Assembly (NCBI GenBank): GCA_021414065.1
Contig: JAIOPE010000095.1
Span: 1 to 41,610 of the forward strand
Length of the DNA: 41,610 bases
Direction: 5' to 3'
Origin: Planctomycetota bacterium
GTDB lineage: Bacteria > Planctomycetota > JAJSAM01 > JAJVHW01
A program made the position numbers and the translations under genes. The notes beneath the pieces were generated by a model that saw only the letters and a list, made by a program, of their open reading frames with translations, made no database searches and was not told the DNA's origin. Shown here piece by piece: positions 8,197 to 17,271 of this stretch (positions within the stretch are counted from its first letter, which is position 1; each line of letters opens with the position of its first letter).

Positions 8197-9648
8197 ATGA
8201 CTGACGCCTCGAACGACTCCGAACCTGCCGTGAAGGGGGGCATCTTCCGCGAATGGGTGCTGCCGATCGGCGTTGGACTGATCATCGGCGCGGCAGCGGT
8301 CATGGCCTGGAAGCACGGCCGGCAGTTCCTCCAGAGCGACGCCGAGAAGCTCGTCCAGCAGTGGTCGTGGGGCGACTTCGAGGAGAACGACCGCCTCGAG
8401 GCGGAGTTGAAGAAGCTCGGAAAGGACGCGCGGTCCGACCTGTTGCAGGCCTGGCGCAGGATGGAAGTCCCAGCCGACCCGGACGGTGAGGACGAGGCGA
8501 AGACCTGGGCCGCGCAGATTCTCGCGTCGGACCCGTACTTCGACACGCGTTCGATCGTCGAGATCGTTCGGGATCCGTCCGCCCCGGTGTGGGACCGTCG
8601 AACGGGTGCCGCAGCGCTCACGCACACGCTGCACAAGGACGTGGACCCCACAGCGGTGGTGGAGCCGCTCATGGGCTGGCTCGAGGCCTCCGAGATCACC
8701 GACCACATCATTGCGCTGACCAGCATTCGCCAACTCCGCGCCGACAGCGTCTTCCCGCCGGACCAGGAGGATCGGCTCCGCAAGGGCCTCCTCCATCTGG
8801 TCTCTCGCACCGCGCGCCCGGCACAGGTGGACGAGTACGGGACGATCCGTGTGCGCACGGACCGGGAGCGCGGCGTCCGTGCCATCAGTTCCTTCGTGAC
8901 GCACGACGACGTGAAGGACGCTCTCTGGCAGCTCTCCCGCGACGACGCCGACGACATCCACGTGCGCGTCGCAGCCATCCAGACGCTCGCCGGGAACTCG
9001 CAGTTCGACGACCCGGAGAAGTGGAAGTCGCTCGCCGCGGCGAAGGACGACATCGTCCGCCAGTGCGTTGCCGAGAACCTCGTCTCGTGCAACGCGAACG
9101 GGTTCGACGGGATTCTCGCAACGTTTCACGCAGACGCCGCGCCGCTCGTCCGCAAGGGCAGCATCGAGACGCAGGCGCAGCGCGGCCGGCCGTCGATGCT
9201 CCCCGTGATGGACGTGCTCCTTGAGGACTCGGACCAGTGGGTCCGCCACGAGGCCCTGATCTCCTGCGGTCTGTTCAAGGAGCACCTGGACGGCCAGGGC
9301 GCTCGCAAGGGGATGATCCTCCGCCTTCTCGAGACCGCGTCGGAGGACTCGGACATCGAAGGCGCGATCGTCGCCCTCAACCTGATGACCGGCCAGTCGT
9401 TCGGGTTCGCGGCGGGCGACGTGGACGGCGCCAAGCGTTCGGCGTCCGACGCGGGCGTGGCCGCGTTCAAGTCCGACCGCGCGGGCCGGGCGGAGGCCGT
9501 CGCGAAGTGGCGCGCGCACCTCGGCGGCGACGCCGTCTGGACCGACGGCGATCGCAAGAAGACGCTTGAGAAGCTCCTGACGCACGCCGATCCGCTGAAC
9601 GTCGAGCGTGCGAAGGCGGAACTCGCCAAGCTCGCCGGCGGGAAGTAG
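8197..9648 (+). CDS. Membrane-anchored HEAT-repeat protein
   Basis: 483 residues from ATG 8197, with GGAG about 13 nt upstream. Residues 20-38 form a single N-terminal membrane helix (VLPIGVGLIIGAAAVMAW) without a signal-peptidase site, so the bulk is probably exposed outside the inner membrane. The rest is built of helical pairs typical of HEAT/ARM repeats, for example DRRTGAAALTHTLH, VRAISSFVTHDDVKDALWQL and VRHEALISCGLF, covering about residues 60-430. Such proteins are scaffolds and need not be enzymes; no catalytic motif is present. The stop codon TAG abuts the stop codon of the convergent metallophosphatase gene with no base between them. Confidence 0.8.
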   Translation: MTDASNDSEPAVKGGIFREWVLPIGVGLIIGAAAVMAWKHGRQFLQSDAEKLVQQWSWGDFEENDRLEAELKKLGKDARSDLLQAWRRMEVPADPDGEDEAKTWAAQILASDPYFDTRSIVEIVRDPSAPVWDRRTGAAALTHTLHKDVDPTAVVEPLMGWLEASEITDHIIALTSIRQLRADSVFPPDQEDRLRKGLLHLVSRTARPAQVDEYGTIRVRTDRERGVRAISSFVTHDDVKDALWQLSRDDADDIHVRVAAIQTLAGNSQFDDPEKWKSLAAAKDDIVRQCVAENLVSCNANGFDGILATFHADAAPLVRKGSIETQAQRGRPSMLPVMDVLLEDSDQWVRHEALISCGLFKEHLDGQGARKGMILRLLETASEDSDIEGAIVALNLMTGQSFGFAAGDVDGAKRSASDAGVAAFKSDRAGRAEAVAKWRAHLGGDAVWTDGDRKKTLEKLLTHADPLNVERAKAELAKLAGGK

Positions 9649-9655
9649 CTACTTC
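9642..9655. other. Perfect 14-nt palindrome formed by two abutting stop codons
   Basis: GAAGTAGCTACTTC reads the same on both strands. Its centre is the junction of the plus-strand TAG (9646-9648) and the minus-strand TAG (9651-9649), so the two converging genes end back to back with no spacer. It leaves no room for separate terminators, and transcription from each gene must run into the other. Confidence 0.8.
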
Positions 9656-11181
9656 GGGCCCGCCGCGGACCGCGCCGCGCCGGTCGCTACGTCGTAGGTG
9701 AACGCCACGGCGGCCGGCGCGCCCGTGAGGGACGACCGCACGTACTCGACCTTCGCTCCGGCCGGCGCGACGCGCACGCGGAGGTGGCCCGGGCTCGACA
9801 GGAAGTCGCCCGACAGATAGCCGTACTCCGCCGCCATCTTCGCGGCGTCGCCGCCCGGGTGCCCCGGCTGCGGGACCATCTGGTAGACGACGCCGTCGAG
9901 CTCCTGCCGCGCGAAGAAGTGGTCGTGACCGTGGAACACCACCGTCGGCCCGGCGCGCCGCAGCGGGTCGTGGATCGGTGCCGTCCAGCCGGGGCGCCGC
10001 GCGGCGAACTCGCTGCCGGACGCGGCGGGGGCGACTCCGGGAGAACGACCGCCCCATTCGTACAGGCGGGCCGCCTCGGAGCCGCCGCGCGCCTCGGAGT
10101 CGAGACCGCCGACCAGATGGTGGATCATCACGAACCGGACCTTCGCGCGGCTCGCCGCGAGCGTCGTCTCGAGCCAGCGGAATTGCGCGTCACCGAGCGT
10201 CCACGACCATCCGTCGGCGTCGCGTCCCTTCCGGTCCCGCGTGCTCCAGAATGGGTCGAGCGCGATGAACTGCGCGTCTCCCCACTCGAATGCGTACCAG
10301 TTCTGCAGGGTCCCCGCGACCGCGTCGCGGGCGCCGTTGCCCGTGTAGAACGGGCCGGGCTCCGGGTTCGGGAAGTTCAGCTTCCGCAGCGCGACCGACC
10401 AGTGCGGCATGTCCTCGGCGCTGCCGCGGTCGCGCCAGCCGGTCTCGCCGTCGTGGTTTCCGAGGACGAGGAAGACGGGCGCGTGGACGAGGCCGAGGTA
10501 CCAGCGCTGCGCCGCGTACTGCGGCAGCGCGGCGCGGAAGTCGTCTCGCCGCTTGTCCACCATGAACGTGTCGCCGAGGTCGAAGTGGAAGTCCGGGGCG
10601 TCGGCCGCGACGTTGCGGACCGTGCGCTCGTAGAGCGCGGGCTGTGTCCCGACGTCGAGGTGCGAGTCCGACTGCACCGTGAAGGTGAAGGCGGCGCCCG
10701 GCGGGCGCTGCGTGCGGACCGTCACCGGATCGCTCGCGGTCCACGGACTCGCGGGCGACGCGCGCCACAGGAACCGGGCCGTGTACGCCGTGTCGGCGGT
10801 CAGACCGTCGATCGGGAACTCGGCGGGAACGCCCGCGGAGACGCTCCGCGGCTTCGAGCGCTCTTCAGCGTGGGCGCCCGGCCCGGCCTCCTGCCACGCG
10901 ACGCACCCTTCGGCGTCGGCGGCCGTGCGCGCGCTCAGCACGACCGACGTGCGCGTCGGGCGCCCGGCGACGACGTCCGCCGCGTGCGGAGGGACGTCCG
11001 TGCGGAAGATCCCGGCCGGACCGCCGCGGTCGTCCCTGGCGCCGCCCCCGCGTGGGCCGCCGCCACCGTTTTCGCCCTTGCCGCGTCCGCCGGGCCCCGG
11101 CGCGTCGCCGTCGCCGAGCGCGGCCCCGCCGATCGCGAGCACCACCGTCGCGAGGGCGCCGAGCGCCAGCGTGCGTCGCAT
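9649..11181 (-). CDS. Secreted purple-acid-phosphatase-like metallophosphatase (second copy)
   Basis: 510 residues from ATG 11181. Residues 1-23 are a signal peptide (LALGALATVVLAIGGAALG), followed by a Gly/Arg-rich linker to residue 50. Residues 55-165 form an N-terminal fibronectin-like domain of the purple acid phosphatase type. The metallophosphoesterase domain follows with QSDSHLD, FDLGDTF, VLGNHDGE, MIHHLVGG and HGHDHFFA, the usual metal ligands of the calcineurin-like superfamily. It would hydrolyse phosphoesters outside the cytoplasm; the substrate is not evident. The start codon overlaps the stop codon of the upstream gene by one base, implying translational coupling. It shares domain order and phrases such as RLYEWGG, QELDGVVYQ and GHLRV with the neighbouring gene, so the two arose by tandem duplication. 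Confidence 0.88.
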   Translation of the reverse strand: MRRTLALGALATVVLAIGGAALGDGDAPGPGGRGKGENGGGGPRGGGARDDRGGPAGIFRTDVPPHAADVVAGRPTRTSVVLSARTAADAEGCVAWQEAGPGAHAEERSKPRSVSAGVPAEFPIDGLTADTAYTARFLWRASPASPWTASDPVTVRTQRPPGAAFTFTVQSDSHLDVGTQPALYERTVRNVAADAPDFHFDLGDTFMVDKRRDDFRAALPQYAAQRWYLGLVHAPVFLVLGNHDGETGWRDRGSAEDMPHWSVALRKLNFPNPEPGPFYTGNGARDAVAGTLQNWYAFEWGDAQFIALDPFWSTRDRKGRDADGWSWTLGDAQFRWLETTLAASRAKVRFVMIHHLVGGLDSEARGGSEAARLYEWGGRSPGVAPAASGSEFAARRPGWTAPIHDPLRRAGPTVVFHGHDHFFARQELDGVVYQMVPQPGHPGGDAAKMAAEYGYLSGDFLSSPGHLRVRVAPAGAKVEYVRSSLTGAPAAVAFTYDVATGAARSAAGPK

Positions 11182-12737
11182 CACTTCGTCGCCCCCGCGC
11201 GGGGCTTCACCGTGTACGAGAACCCGACCGCCGCGTTCTGCGTCCCGGCGCGCTTCTCCTCGCCCGGCAGCACCGAGCGGACGTAGTCCACTCGCACGTC
11301 CTCGGGCCGGACCGTCACGCGCAGGTGCCCCGAGTTCGGGAGCACGTCGCCCGACGTGTACGCCTCGCGGTTGAACGCGGTGTACGTGGCGTCGCCCGGG
11401 TTCGGCGTGGATTGGTACACAACGCCGTCGAGCTCCTGGTGCGCGTAGATGTGGTCGTGGCCCTGGAAGAAGATCGTCACGCCGGTCTTCACGAACAGGT
11501 CGTGGATCGGGAGGGCCCAGCCCGGGCGCTTCTCCGCGAACCGCGACGTGCCGTTGCGGTCGAGCCCGCCCCATTCGTAGAGCCGCGCCTGTTCGACGCC
11601 GCCGCGCCCCGTGCCGAGCACGTGGTGGGCGAACACGAACTTGAACTTCGCGGAGCTCGTCTCGAGCGTCGTGCGGAGCCACGCGTACTGCGCGTCGCCG
11701 AGGCCGACCGCCCACAGGTCGCGGTTCCGTCCGCCCTTGTTCTTGCGCCCGCCCTTCTCGCCCTTCGGGCCCTTGTCCGTTCCGCCCGCGCCGTCGTTCG
11801 TCCCCTGGACCCCGGCCTCGTTGTCCACCGGCGCGGCCGAGTGCCAGTACGGGTCGATCGTGACGAAGAGCGCGTCTCCCCACGTGAATGCGTAGTAGTC
11901 GCGCAGGAGACCGACGTGCGGGACGGGCTCCGCGTCGCCGGTGTAGAAACGGCCGGGCTCCGGGAGCGGGAAGTGGGAGATCCGCGCGCGGCCCGCGTAC
12001 ACCGCGGCGTTGTCGGGCGTGCCGTCGAGCAGGTAGCGCGCCGCCTGTTCGTGGTTGCCGTTCACGAGGAAGAGCGGCGCGGTGCACCCGACGATCCCGA
12101 GGAACCCGCGCTGGAGCGCGTACACCTGGTCCACGCTCTGCTGCGTGAGCGGGCCGCGTTCGATGAGGCGCTCGATGCTGAAGTCGTCGCCGAGCGTCAC
12201 GTAGAAGTCCGGGTCGTCGGCCGCCACGTTGCGGAGCGTCCGCACGTAGAGGTCTGGGTCGAACATCTTGCCGAGCCGCTCCGGGTGCGAGTCGCCCTGC
12301 AGCGCGAACGTGAACGCGCTCCCGGGCTTCCGCTGCGTGCGGAACCGCTGCTCCTCGCCGACGGCGAACTCCGCCGCGCCGCGCGCCTTCGTGCGGAGCC
12401 GGTAGACGTACTCCGTGTCGGCCTTCAGCCCCGTGAGCGGCACCTCCACCGCGGTGCCCGCCGGGATCGCGCCCGCGGCCGTCTTCGCCGTGAACTTCCC
12501 GGGCTCCGTGCCGACTTCGACGTACGCCTCGACGGCCTCCGCCGAGCGCACGCTCACGACGATCGACGTGTCGGTGGGGCAGCCGAGGACCACGGAGAGC
12601 GCGGCGACCGGTCCGCCGTCCGACGTCCGCGCGCCGCGACCGCCCCCGTCCTGCGCCCCGGCGGGGGACACCTCGCCGCCGACGAGTGCGGAGAGCGTGA
12701 GCAGCGCGATCCACGGCGCACGGCTGCGGACGTTCAT
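11181..12737 (-). CDS. Secreted purple-acid-phosphatase-like metallophosphatase (first copy)
   Basis: 518 residues from ATG 12737. Residues 1-28 are a signal peptide ending near AGA. Residues 40-150 are a fibronectin-type domain (GLKADTEYVYRLRTKA is the typical C-strand region). The metallophosphoesterase domain contains LQGDSHPE, VTLGDDF, VNGNHEQ, FAHHVLG and QGHDHIYA; Glu follows GNH where the sister protein has Asp. A Lys/Gly-rich insertion (GPKGEKGGRKNKGG) lies in the middle of the catalytic domain and is absent from the sister copy. It overlaps the upstream gene by four bases (ATGA) and the downstream copy by one, so all three products are probably made from one message. Localisation is periplasmic or extracellular by its signal peptide. 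Confidence 0.88.
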   Translation of the reverse strand: MNVRSRAPWIALLTLSALVGGEVSPAGAQDGGGRGARTSDGGPVAALSVVLGCPTDTSIVVSVRSAEAVEAYVEVGTEPGKFTAKTAAGAIPAGTAVEVPLTGLKADTEYVYRLRTKARGAAEFAVGEEQRFRTQRKPGSAFTFALQGDSHPERLGKMFDPDLYVRTLRNVAADDPDFYVTLGDDFSIERLIERGPLTQQSVDQVYALQRGFLGIVGCTAPLFLVNGNHEQAARYLLDGTPDNAAVYAGRARISHFPLPEPGRFYTGDAEPVPHVGLLRDYYAFTWGDALFVTIDPYWHSAAPVDNEAGVQGTNDGAGGTDKGPKGEKGGRKNKGGRNRDLWAVGLGDAQYAWLRTTLETSSAKFKFVFAHHVLGTGRGGVEQARLYEWGGLDRNGTSRFAEKRPGWALPIHDLFVKTGVTIFFQGHDHIYAHQELDGVVYQSTPNPGDATYTAFNREAYTSGDVLPNSGHLRVTVRPEDVRVDYVRSVLPGEEKRAGTQNAAVGFSYTVKPRAGATK

Positions 12738-14065
12738 CGCCCGCCCGCCGGGTGCGCGAACAGCGCGTCCGAGCCGGGCATGTCCGGCATCGGGATCGGG
12801 TCGGAGTAGAGGAAGGCGCCGCGGCAGACGTCGCCCTCGAGGTTGCGGAGCTTCGCGAGCTTCGCCCGCTGCTCGGCGGTGAGCGTCTTCCCCACGGCCG
12901 CGAAGGCGCGCGCGCAGAGCGTCGAGACCTCGCCGTCGAGGCGGCCGTAGGCCCGCGCGAGGTCCACGACGCGGTCGCGGTTCGTCTGGTCCTTCTCGAG
13001 GAACAGCCGCAACTCGACGGCGATCGTCCGCCGCGTCTCGACGATCTTCGCGAGCGCCGACCGTTGCGCGTCCACGAGCCCCTCGACGTGCGGACGCTGC
13101 GCGGCGTCGAGCACGGCGAGGAACCCCTCGCCCGCGTCGCCGGTGAGGGCGGTGCTGATCGACGTGCCCGGGTTCCGCATCGCGGGCATGTCCTTCATGT
13201 AGAAGCCGCCGAAGTACGTCGCGTGCCGCTCGGGGCAGAAGTAGACGTCCGACTCGATCGACCCGGCGGTCCAACTGAAGAACTCGCTCGCGTAGGTGAG
13301 GAGCGCGACGTGCTCGCGGTGCGACATCGTGCGGCGGTCCACCTGCTCCGGCACCTCGGGCCACGTACGCGAGTCGCCGAACTTCATAGCGGCGAGGGCC
13401 TTCCGCTGCGCGTCCGTCAGGGAGCGGGCGACTTCGCCCATCACCTGGGCCCGGCGCCACGAGAGTTCGCCGTCGATCGCGTACAGTTCGCCGACGTGCT
13501 TCGCGACGGCGGTCGCGTCGAGCCCCGGACTCCCCGCGGGGACGTCGTCCTCAAGCAGTCGCCGGAAGGCGCGGATGACGGTCCACCGGCCGCGCGCGAA
13601 CTCCTCGAACCGCGGCGCCTGCTCGCGGGCGAGAGCGACGAGCCGGGCGCGCTGCGGCTCGTCGAGAATCCGGAGCGTGTTGTCCGCGATCCGTGTGAGG
13701 AAGAGCGAGTTGTGGCCGAGTTCGCCCGCGTCGATGTCGCGCATGTGCTGGAAGCCGAAGAAGTCGCACACCTTCCCCGGCGGGAAGAACGTGTCCTGCC
13801 CGAGCCCGCCCGTGAGGAACGCGAGGCCGTCGAACGCGATCGTGTGGAGCTGGGCCCGGTCGGAGCACGCCTGCTCGATCGAGTAGCGGTCCTTCGGCTC
13901 GCGGTCGTCGCGCTTCGGGCCGTGCCCCTTGCCTGCCGGGGGGCGCCGTCCGTCGCCGCGCTCGTCGGCCGAAGCTCTGGACACGACGGGACCGACCGTC
14001 GCGGTGAGGATCGCCGCGGCGAATCCGGCCGCGAGGAGGGCGCTGAAGCGGGGGCGGTGGGGCAT
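12734..14065 (-). CDS. Secreted helical protein with LTxxQ-like motifs, unknown function
   Basis: 443 residues from ATG 14065, with GGAGG 5 nt upstream. Residues 1-33 form a signal peptide (cleavage near RASA-D), followed by a basic Gly/Lys/Arg linker to residue 60. The mature part is mostly helical, with SLTDAQRKALAAM near the middle and TLTAEQRAKLAKLR near the end, resembling the LTxxQ motif of Spy/CpxP-type periplasmic proteins, although this protein is three times their size. FFGFQHMRDID and FYMKDMPAM form a matching pair, suggesting an internal duplication of about 200 residues. It is first in the coupled unit with two metallophosphatases, so a shared envelope role is likely. I do not recognise a named family with confidence. 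Confidence 0.8.
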   Translation of the reverse strand: MPHRPRFSALLAAGFAAAILTATVGPVVSRASADERGDGRRPPAGKGHGPKRDDREPKDRYSIEQACSDRAQLHTIAFDGLAFLTGGLGQDTFFPPGKVCDFFGFQHMRDIDAGELGHNSLFLTRIADNTLRILDEPQRARLVALAREQAPRFEEFARGRWTVIRAFRRLLEDDVPAGSPGLDATAVAKHVGELYAIDGELSWRRAQVMGEVARSLTDAQRKALAAMKFGDSRTWPEVPEQVDRRTMSHREHVALLTYASEFFSWTAGSIESDVYFCPERHATYFGGFYMKDMPAMRNPGTSISTALTGDAGEGFLAVLDAAQRPHVEGLVDAQRSALAKIVETRRTIAVELRLFLEKDQTNRDRVVDLARAYGRLDGEVSTLCARAFAAVGKTLTAEQRAKLAKLRNLEGDVCRGAFLYSDPIPMPDMPGSDALFAHPAGGR

Positions 14066-14160
14066 CGGAACCTCCGGCAGTGTCGCCTGCCGCGGGTCCC
14101 CCCGAGACGGGCGTCTGCGCGTGACGGCGCTCTCACAAGCGCCTCACGCCCGCGGCGCCA

Positions 14161-15648
14161 TCACTTCGCGATGATGATGTCCGGTCCGGCGCGGATGCCG
14201 AGCTGGAAGTTGCGGATCGCGACGCGCAGGAGGTCCTCGCGGACCTGGGTCTTCACTTCGTCGAACGACGGCGCAGGGCGACGTTCCTCGATGACGAGGA
14301 CGTGGTAGCCGACGTTGCTGCGCACGGGGCCCACGACCTGGCCGATCTCACCTTCGAAGACGGCCTTCTCGAGCGATGCCTCGCTCGCCACGTTCTGGCG
14401 CGTCCAGGCGACCGGCTCGCCCGCCTGCTGTCGGCGCTCCGGGTCTCCCTCGAACTCCTTTGCGACGGCGGTGACCACGTCGCCCAGCGACATCCTCGCC
14501 GGCGTGCCCGTGTCGGCGGCGCCCTTCAGGAGTCCCGCCCGTTCGAGAATTGCAACCTTCGCGCGGAGCGCGAGGTCCGAGGCTTCGCGGAACGTCGGCA
14601 TCCGCGACGAGAACTTCCCGCCGTCTTCCCCGGCGGCGACGAAGACCTGGCGCAGAAGCGCGCGCTCGCCGTACGCGGAGCGGTTTTCGTCCCAGTTCTT
14701 GCGGACTTTGGCGTCGTCGAGATCGCGGCCGAGCATGCGTTCGAGGCCCACACGCGATCGAAACGTGGGGTCCTTTCGGAGGTCCGCCTCGCCGATCCCG
14801 AACGTCTGGCGGAGGAACTGGTCGAACGTCACCCCCGTGTCCTTCACGCGCGGGTTGTTCTCGAACCGTTTGCGCAGGCGGGCGATCTGCTCGTCGAGGT
14901 CGGCGTCGGTGACCGTGACCCCGGCGCGTTCCACGGCGTGCCGCGTGGCGGTGTCGATGATCAGTTCGGCACGCACGCCCGCGACGAGTTCCGGTGGGAG
15001 TCGGGTGGCGAGCTCCTTCGCGAACCGGGCTCGATCGATCGTGACCGTGTCGCCGGCGGGGGCGCCCGCGCCAGCGTTCCCGGCTCCGCCGATCGACGCC
15101 AGAACGCCCTCGGGCAGCCCCGCGTACCGCACGTTCATGCGACGCCGCAGCGACGAGATCCAGAGCTTCATCCGATGCTCGGGGAGGTCCTCCTCTGGCT
15201 TCGTCCCGAGGTCGGCGCGCGCCATCTTCTCGCGGACGAGGTACTCCTTCGCGGTCCGGAGGAACTCGTCCCGCGACGTCTTGCTCTCCGCGAGCATGTC
15301 GTCGAGCGTCTTGTGCCCGCCGCTCTGCTGCTTGACCACTTCGGCCATCTTGTCGGCGTAGGCCCGAGCCTCGTCGTCGGTGACGGAGACGCCGCGCCTG
15401 CGCGACTCGAGTGCCACGACTTGGTCGTCCACGATCTGCTCGAGGATCTGCTTACCCTTGTCGGTGGTCTCGTGGCGGCGTGCGAGCCGGTCGAAGAGCT
15501 GGGCCTCGGTGACGTCCTCGCCGTAGACGCGCGCGACGACACCCGGCGGGAGCTGCGGATCCTCGGCGAGCGCCGGCGGAGCGAAGAGAGACGCCGCGGC
15601 GAGCGCGATCGAGAGGGCCGCGGCGGCCATGCGCGACGGGAAGTTCAT
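14161..15648 (-). CDS. SurA/PrsA-like periplasmic peptidyl-prolyl isomerase
   Basis: 495 residues from ATG 15648. Residues 1-29 are a signal peptide ending in PPALA-ED. A SurA-type N-terminal helical region follows (VVARVYGEDVTEAQLFDRLARR, then ILEQIVDDQVVALESRRRGV), and a second similar block begins near residue 205 (FAKELATRLPPELVAGVRAELI), so the chaperone region appears duplicated. The C-terminal parvulin domain (about residues 355-455) ends with ASLEKAVFEGEIGQVVGPV and NVGYHVLVIEERRP, the most conserved part of the PPIC family. It would help fold outer-membrane or secreted proteins, which fits the many exported proteins encoded around it. It lies 95 bp upstream of the trio's first gene in map order and 58 bp from the nucleotidase gene, all on the minus strand. 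Confidence 0.88.
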   Translation of the reverse strand: MNFPSRMAAAALSIALAAASLFAPPALAEDPQLPPGVVARVYGEDVTEAQLFDRLARRHETTDKGKQILEQIVDDQVVALESRRRGVSVTDDEARAYADKMAEVVKQQSGGHKTLDDMLAESKTSRDEFLRTAKEYLVREKMARADLGTKPEEDLPEHRMKLWISSLRRRMNVRYAGLPEGVLASIGGAGNAGAGAPAGDTVTIDRARFAKELATRLPPELVAGVRAELIIDTATRHAVERAGVTVTDADLDEQIARLRKRFENNPRVKDTGVTFDQFLRQTFGIGEADLRKDPTFRSRVGLERMLGRDLDDAKVRKNWDENRSAYGERALLRQVFVAAGEDGGKFSSRMPTFREASDLALRAKVAILERAGLLKGAADTGTPARMSLGDVVTAVAKEFEGDPERRQQAGEPVAWTRQNVASEASLEKAVFEGEIGQVVGPVRSNVGYHVLVIEERRPAPSFDEVKTQVREDLLRVAIRNFQLGIRAGPDIIIAK

Positions 15649-15706
15649 GGGGTTCTGCACGCGCGGAGGGTCTCCGTTCGAGGTCACAGTCTCGTCAGCG
15701 GGCGCG

Positions 15707-17149
15707 TCACCGCGGGTCCGTGCGGTCGTCCGGCTCCGGCAGCGGCTTCCCGCTCTCGATGAACCCACCGTGCTTTCGGACCCACTGGACGACGGCCTCG
15801 CGCATCGAGACCTTCATGTCCTCGACGGGTGCGTCTTTCGCCCGGAAGTACTTCTCGCGCTGGTCTCCGACGTAGCTGTTCGTGGCGAAAACGTACTCCT
15901 TCGCCGGGTCGAACTTGTCACCCAACTCCCGCCGGTTGAACTCGGGGACCTGGTCGCCCTTCAGGCGGATCTTCACCAGCGTGTTGTCGAACGGGAGCAC
16001 GGCGACGATGTCGGTGACGGAGATGTCGCCCGCCTTGATCGTCTCTCGGATGCCGCCGGTGTTCTGGAAGCCGAAGTCCGCCCCGAGTGCTTCCTTGTAG
16101 ATCCGCTCGAGAAGCGGCCGGAGCAGCTTCTTCGAGAGCGCGGCCTGCGTCTTGCCGATCACCTCGTCGAGCGACGCCACTTTGGCCTGCCACGCGTCGA
16201 CGGCCTTCTGCACGACCGGGTCCTTCGGCAGGTCGCGCCCCTCGACCTGTTCCAGCCGGTACTTGAAGTCCTCGATCCGCTTCTCCTTCAGGTCCCAGTC
16301 GAAGTCGATGATCCCGACGGCCTTGCCGTACTCCCACGCCTGCACCGTCCGCGTGCCGTTCGGGCTCACGAGTGCGCGGTCGAGCTTCGTGTGCGAGTGC
16401 CCGCCGACGATCAGGTCGATTCCCGTCACGGAGCCCGCGACGGCGGCGTCGGCCTCGACACCGCAGTGCGTCAGCAGCACCACGATGTCGGCTTGCTTCC
16501 GGACCTCGGGCACGAGGCGCCGCGCCGCGTCGATGTACGGCTCGAACGTGCAACCCGCGCTGGCCTTCGCCGTCGTCAGCGTCGGCACGTTCTCCGTGAT
16601 CATCCCGATCACGCCGATCTTCACGCCGCCGAGTTCGAGCAGTTTCCACGGCGCGTCGCCGAAGGGCTTCCCGTCGGGGTCCTTCGCGTTCGCGCAGAGG
16701 ACGGGGTGCTTCGCGACGTCCACGAACTCGTGGACCTTCTTCCAACCGTGGTCGAACTCGTGGTTCCCGATCGTCCCCGCGTCGTAGCCCATGAGGTTCA
16801 TCACCTCAAAGATCGGCGTGCCCTGGAACACGGTCGAGACCGCCGTGCCGGTGATGCAGTCGCCGCCGTCGAGCAGCAGCGTGTTCTTGCTCCGGGCGCG
16901 CTGGTTCTTCTCGATCTGCGACACCGCCGCGAAGTTCTCGAGGTGCGCGTGGAGGTCGTTCGTGTGGACGATCGTGAGGTGGACCCGCGCGTCCGACGCG
17001 GCCGGCGTTGGCGTCGGCGTTGGCGTTGGCGTTGGGGGAGGCGGCGCCGCAGGGGCGGGGCCGTCGTCGGCCGGCGCGGCGCTGCAGGCGAGCGTCAGCA
17101 GCAGGGCGAGGGTGAGTCCCACGCCTGGTGTTCTGTGTGGCAGTGCCAA
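15707..17149 (-). CDS. Secreted 5'-nucleotidase / cyclic-phosphodiesterase family protein
   Basis: 480 residues from TTG 17149; this start is chosen because AGGAG sits 6 nt upstream and it begins directly before the export signal. Residues 8-22 are hydrophobic and end in LTLAC, an imperfect lipobox, so a lipoprotein is possible. A Pro/Thr linker (PTPTPTPTPTP) follows. The metallophosphoesterase domain shows TIVHTNDLHAHL, LLDGGDCITGT, GNHEFDHG, THCGVEAD and GGHSHTKL, the standard 5'-nucleotidase/UshA metal and substrate motifs. The C-terminal 5'-nucleotidase domain carries FQNTGGIRE and LPFDNTLVKI. It would release phosphate or nucleosides from extracellular nucleotides or 2',3'-cyclic nucleotides. 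The family is usually 500-550 residues, so it is near full length. Confidence 0.92.
   Translation of the reverse strand: MALPHRTPGVGLTLALLLTLACSAAPADDGPAPAAPPPPTPTPTPTPTPAASDARVHLTIVHTNDLHAHLENFAAVSQIEKNQRARSKNTLLLDGGDCITGTAVSTVFQGTPIFEVMNLMGYDAGTIGNHEFDHGWKKVHEFVDVAKHPVLCANAKDPDGKPFGDAPWKLLELGGVKIGVIGMITENVPTLTTAKASAGCTFEPYIDAARRLVPEVRKQADIVVLLTHCGVEADAAVAGSVTGIDLIVGGHSHTKLDRALVSPNGTRTVQAWEYGKAVGIIDFDWDLKEKRIEDFKYRLEQVEGRDLPKDPVVQKAVDAWQAKVASLDEVIGKTQAALSKKLLRPLLERIYKEALGADFGFQNTGGIRETIKAGDISVTDIVAVLPFDNTLVKIRLKGDQVPEFNRRELGDKFDPAKEYVFATNSYVGDQREKYFRAKDAPVEDMKVSMREAVVQWVRKHGGFIESGKPLPEPDDRTDPR
17004..17033. repeat. Hexanucleotide tandem repeat (five units) encoding a Thr-Pro linker
   Basis: Five consecutive GGCGTT units (the second is GGCGTC) on the plus strand encode the PTPTPTPTP spacer of the nucleotidase on the minus strand. 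Changes by whole units would keep frame and only alter linker length. Confidence 0.8.
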
Positions 17150-17271
17150 GCGGGTCTCCTGGTCGGCGGTGCGACCCCCGGGGCCCGTCCGCGGCGGCGA
17201 ATCCGCCGCGCGGCGCTCCCTCGACCTCATCTTGCGGTATCCGGTTGTCGAAGGTCCACTCGTTCCCGCCC

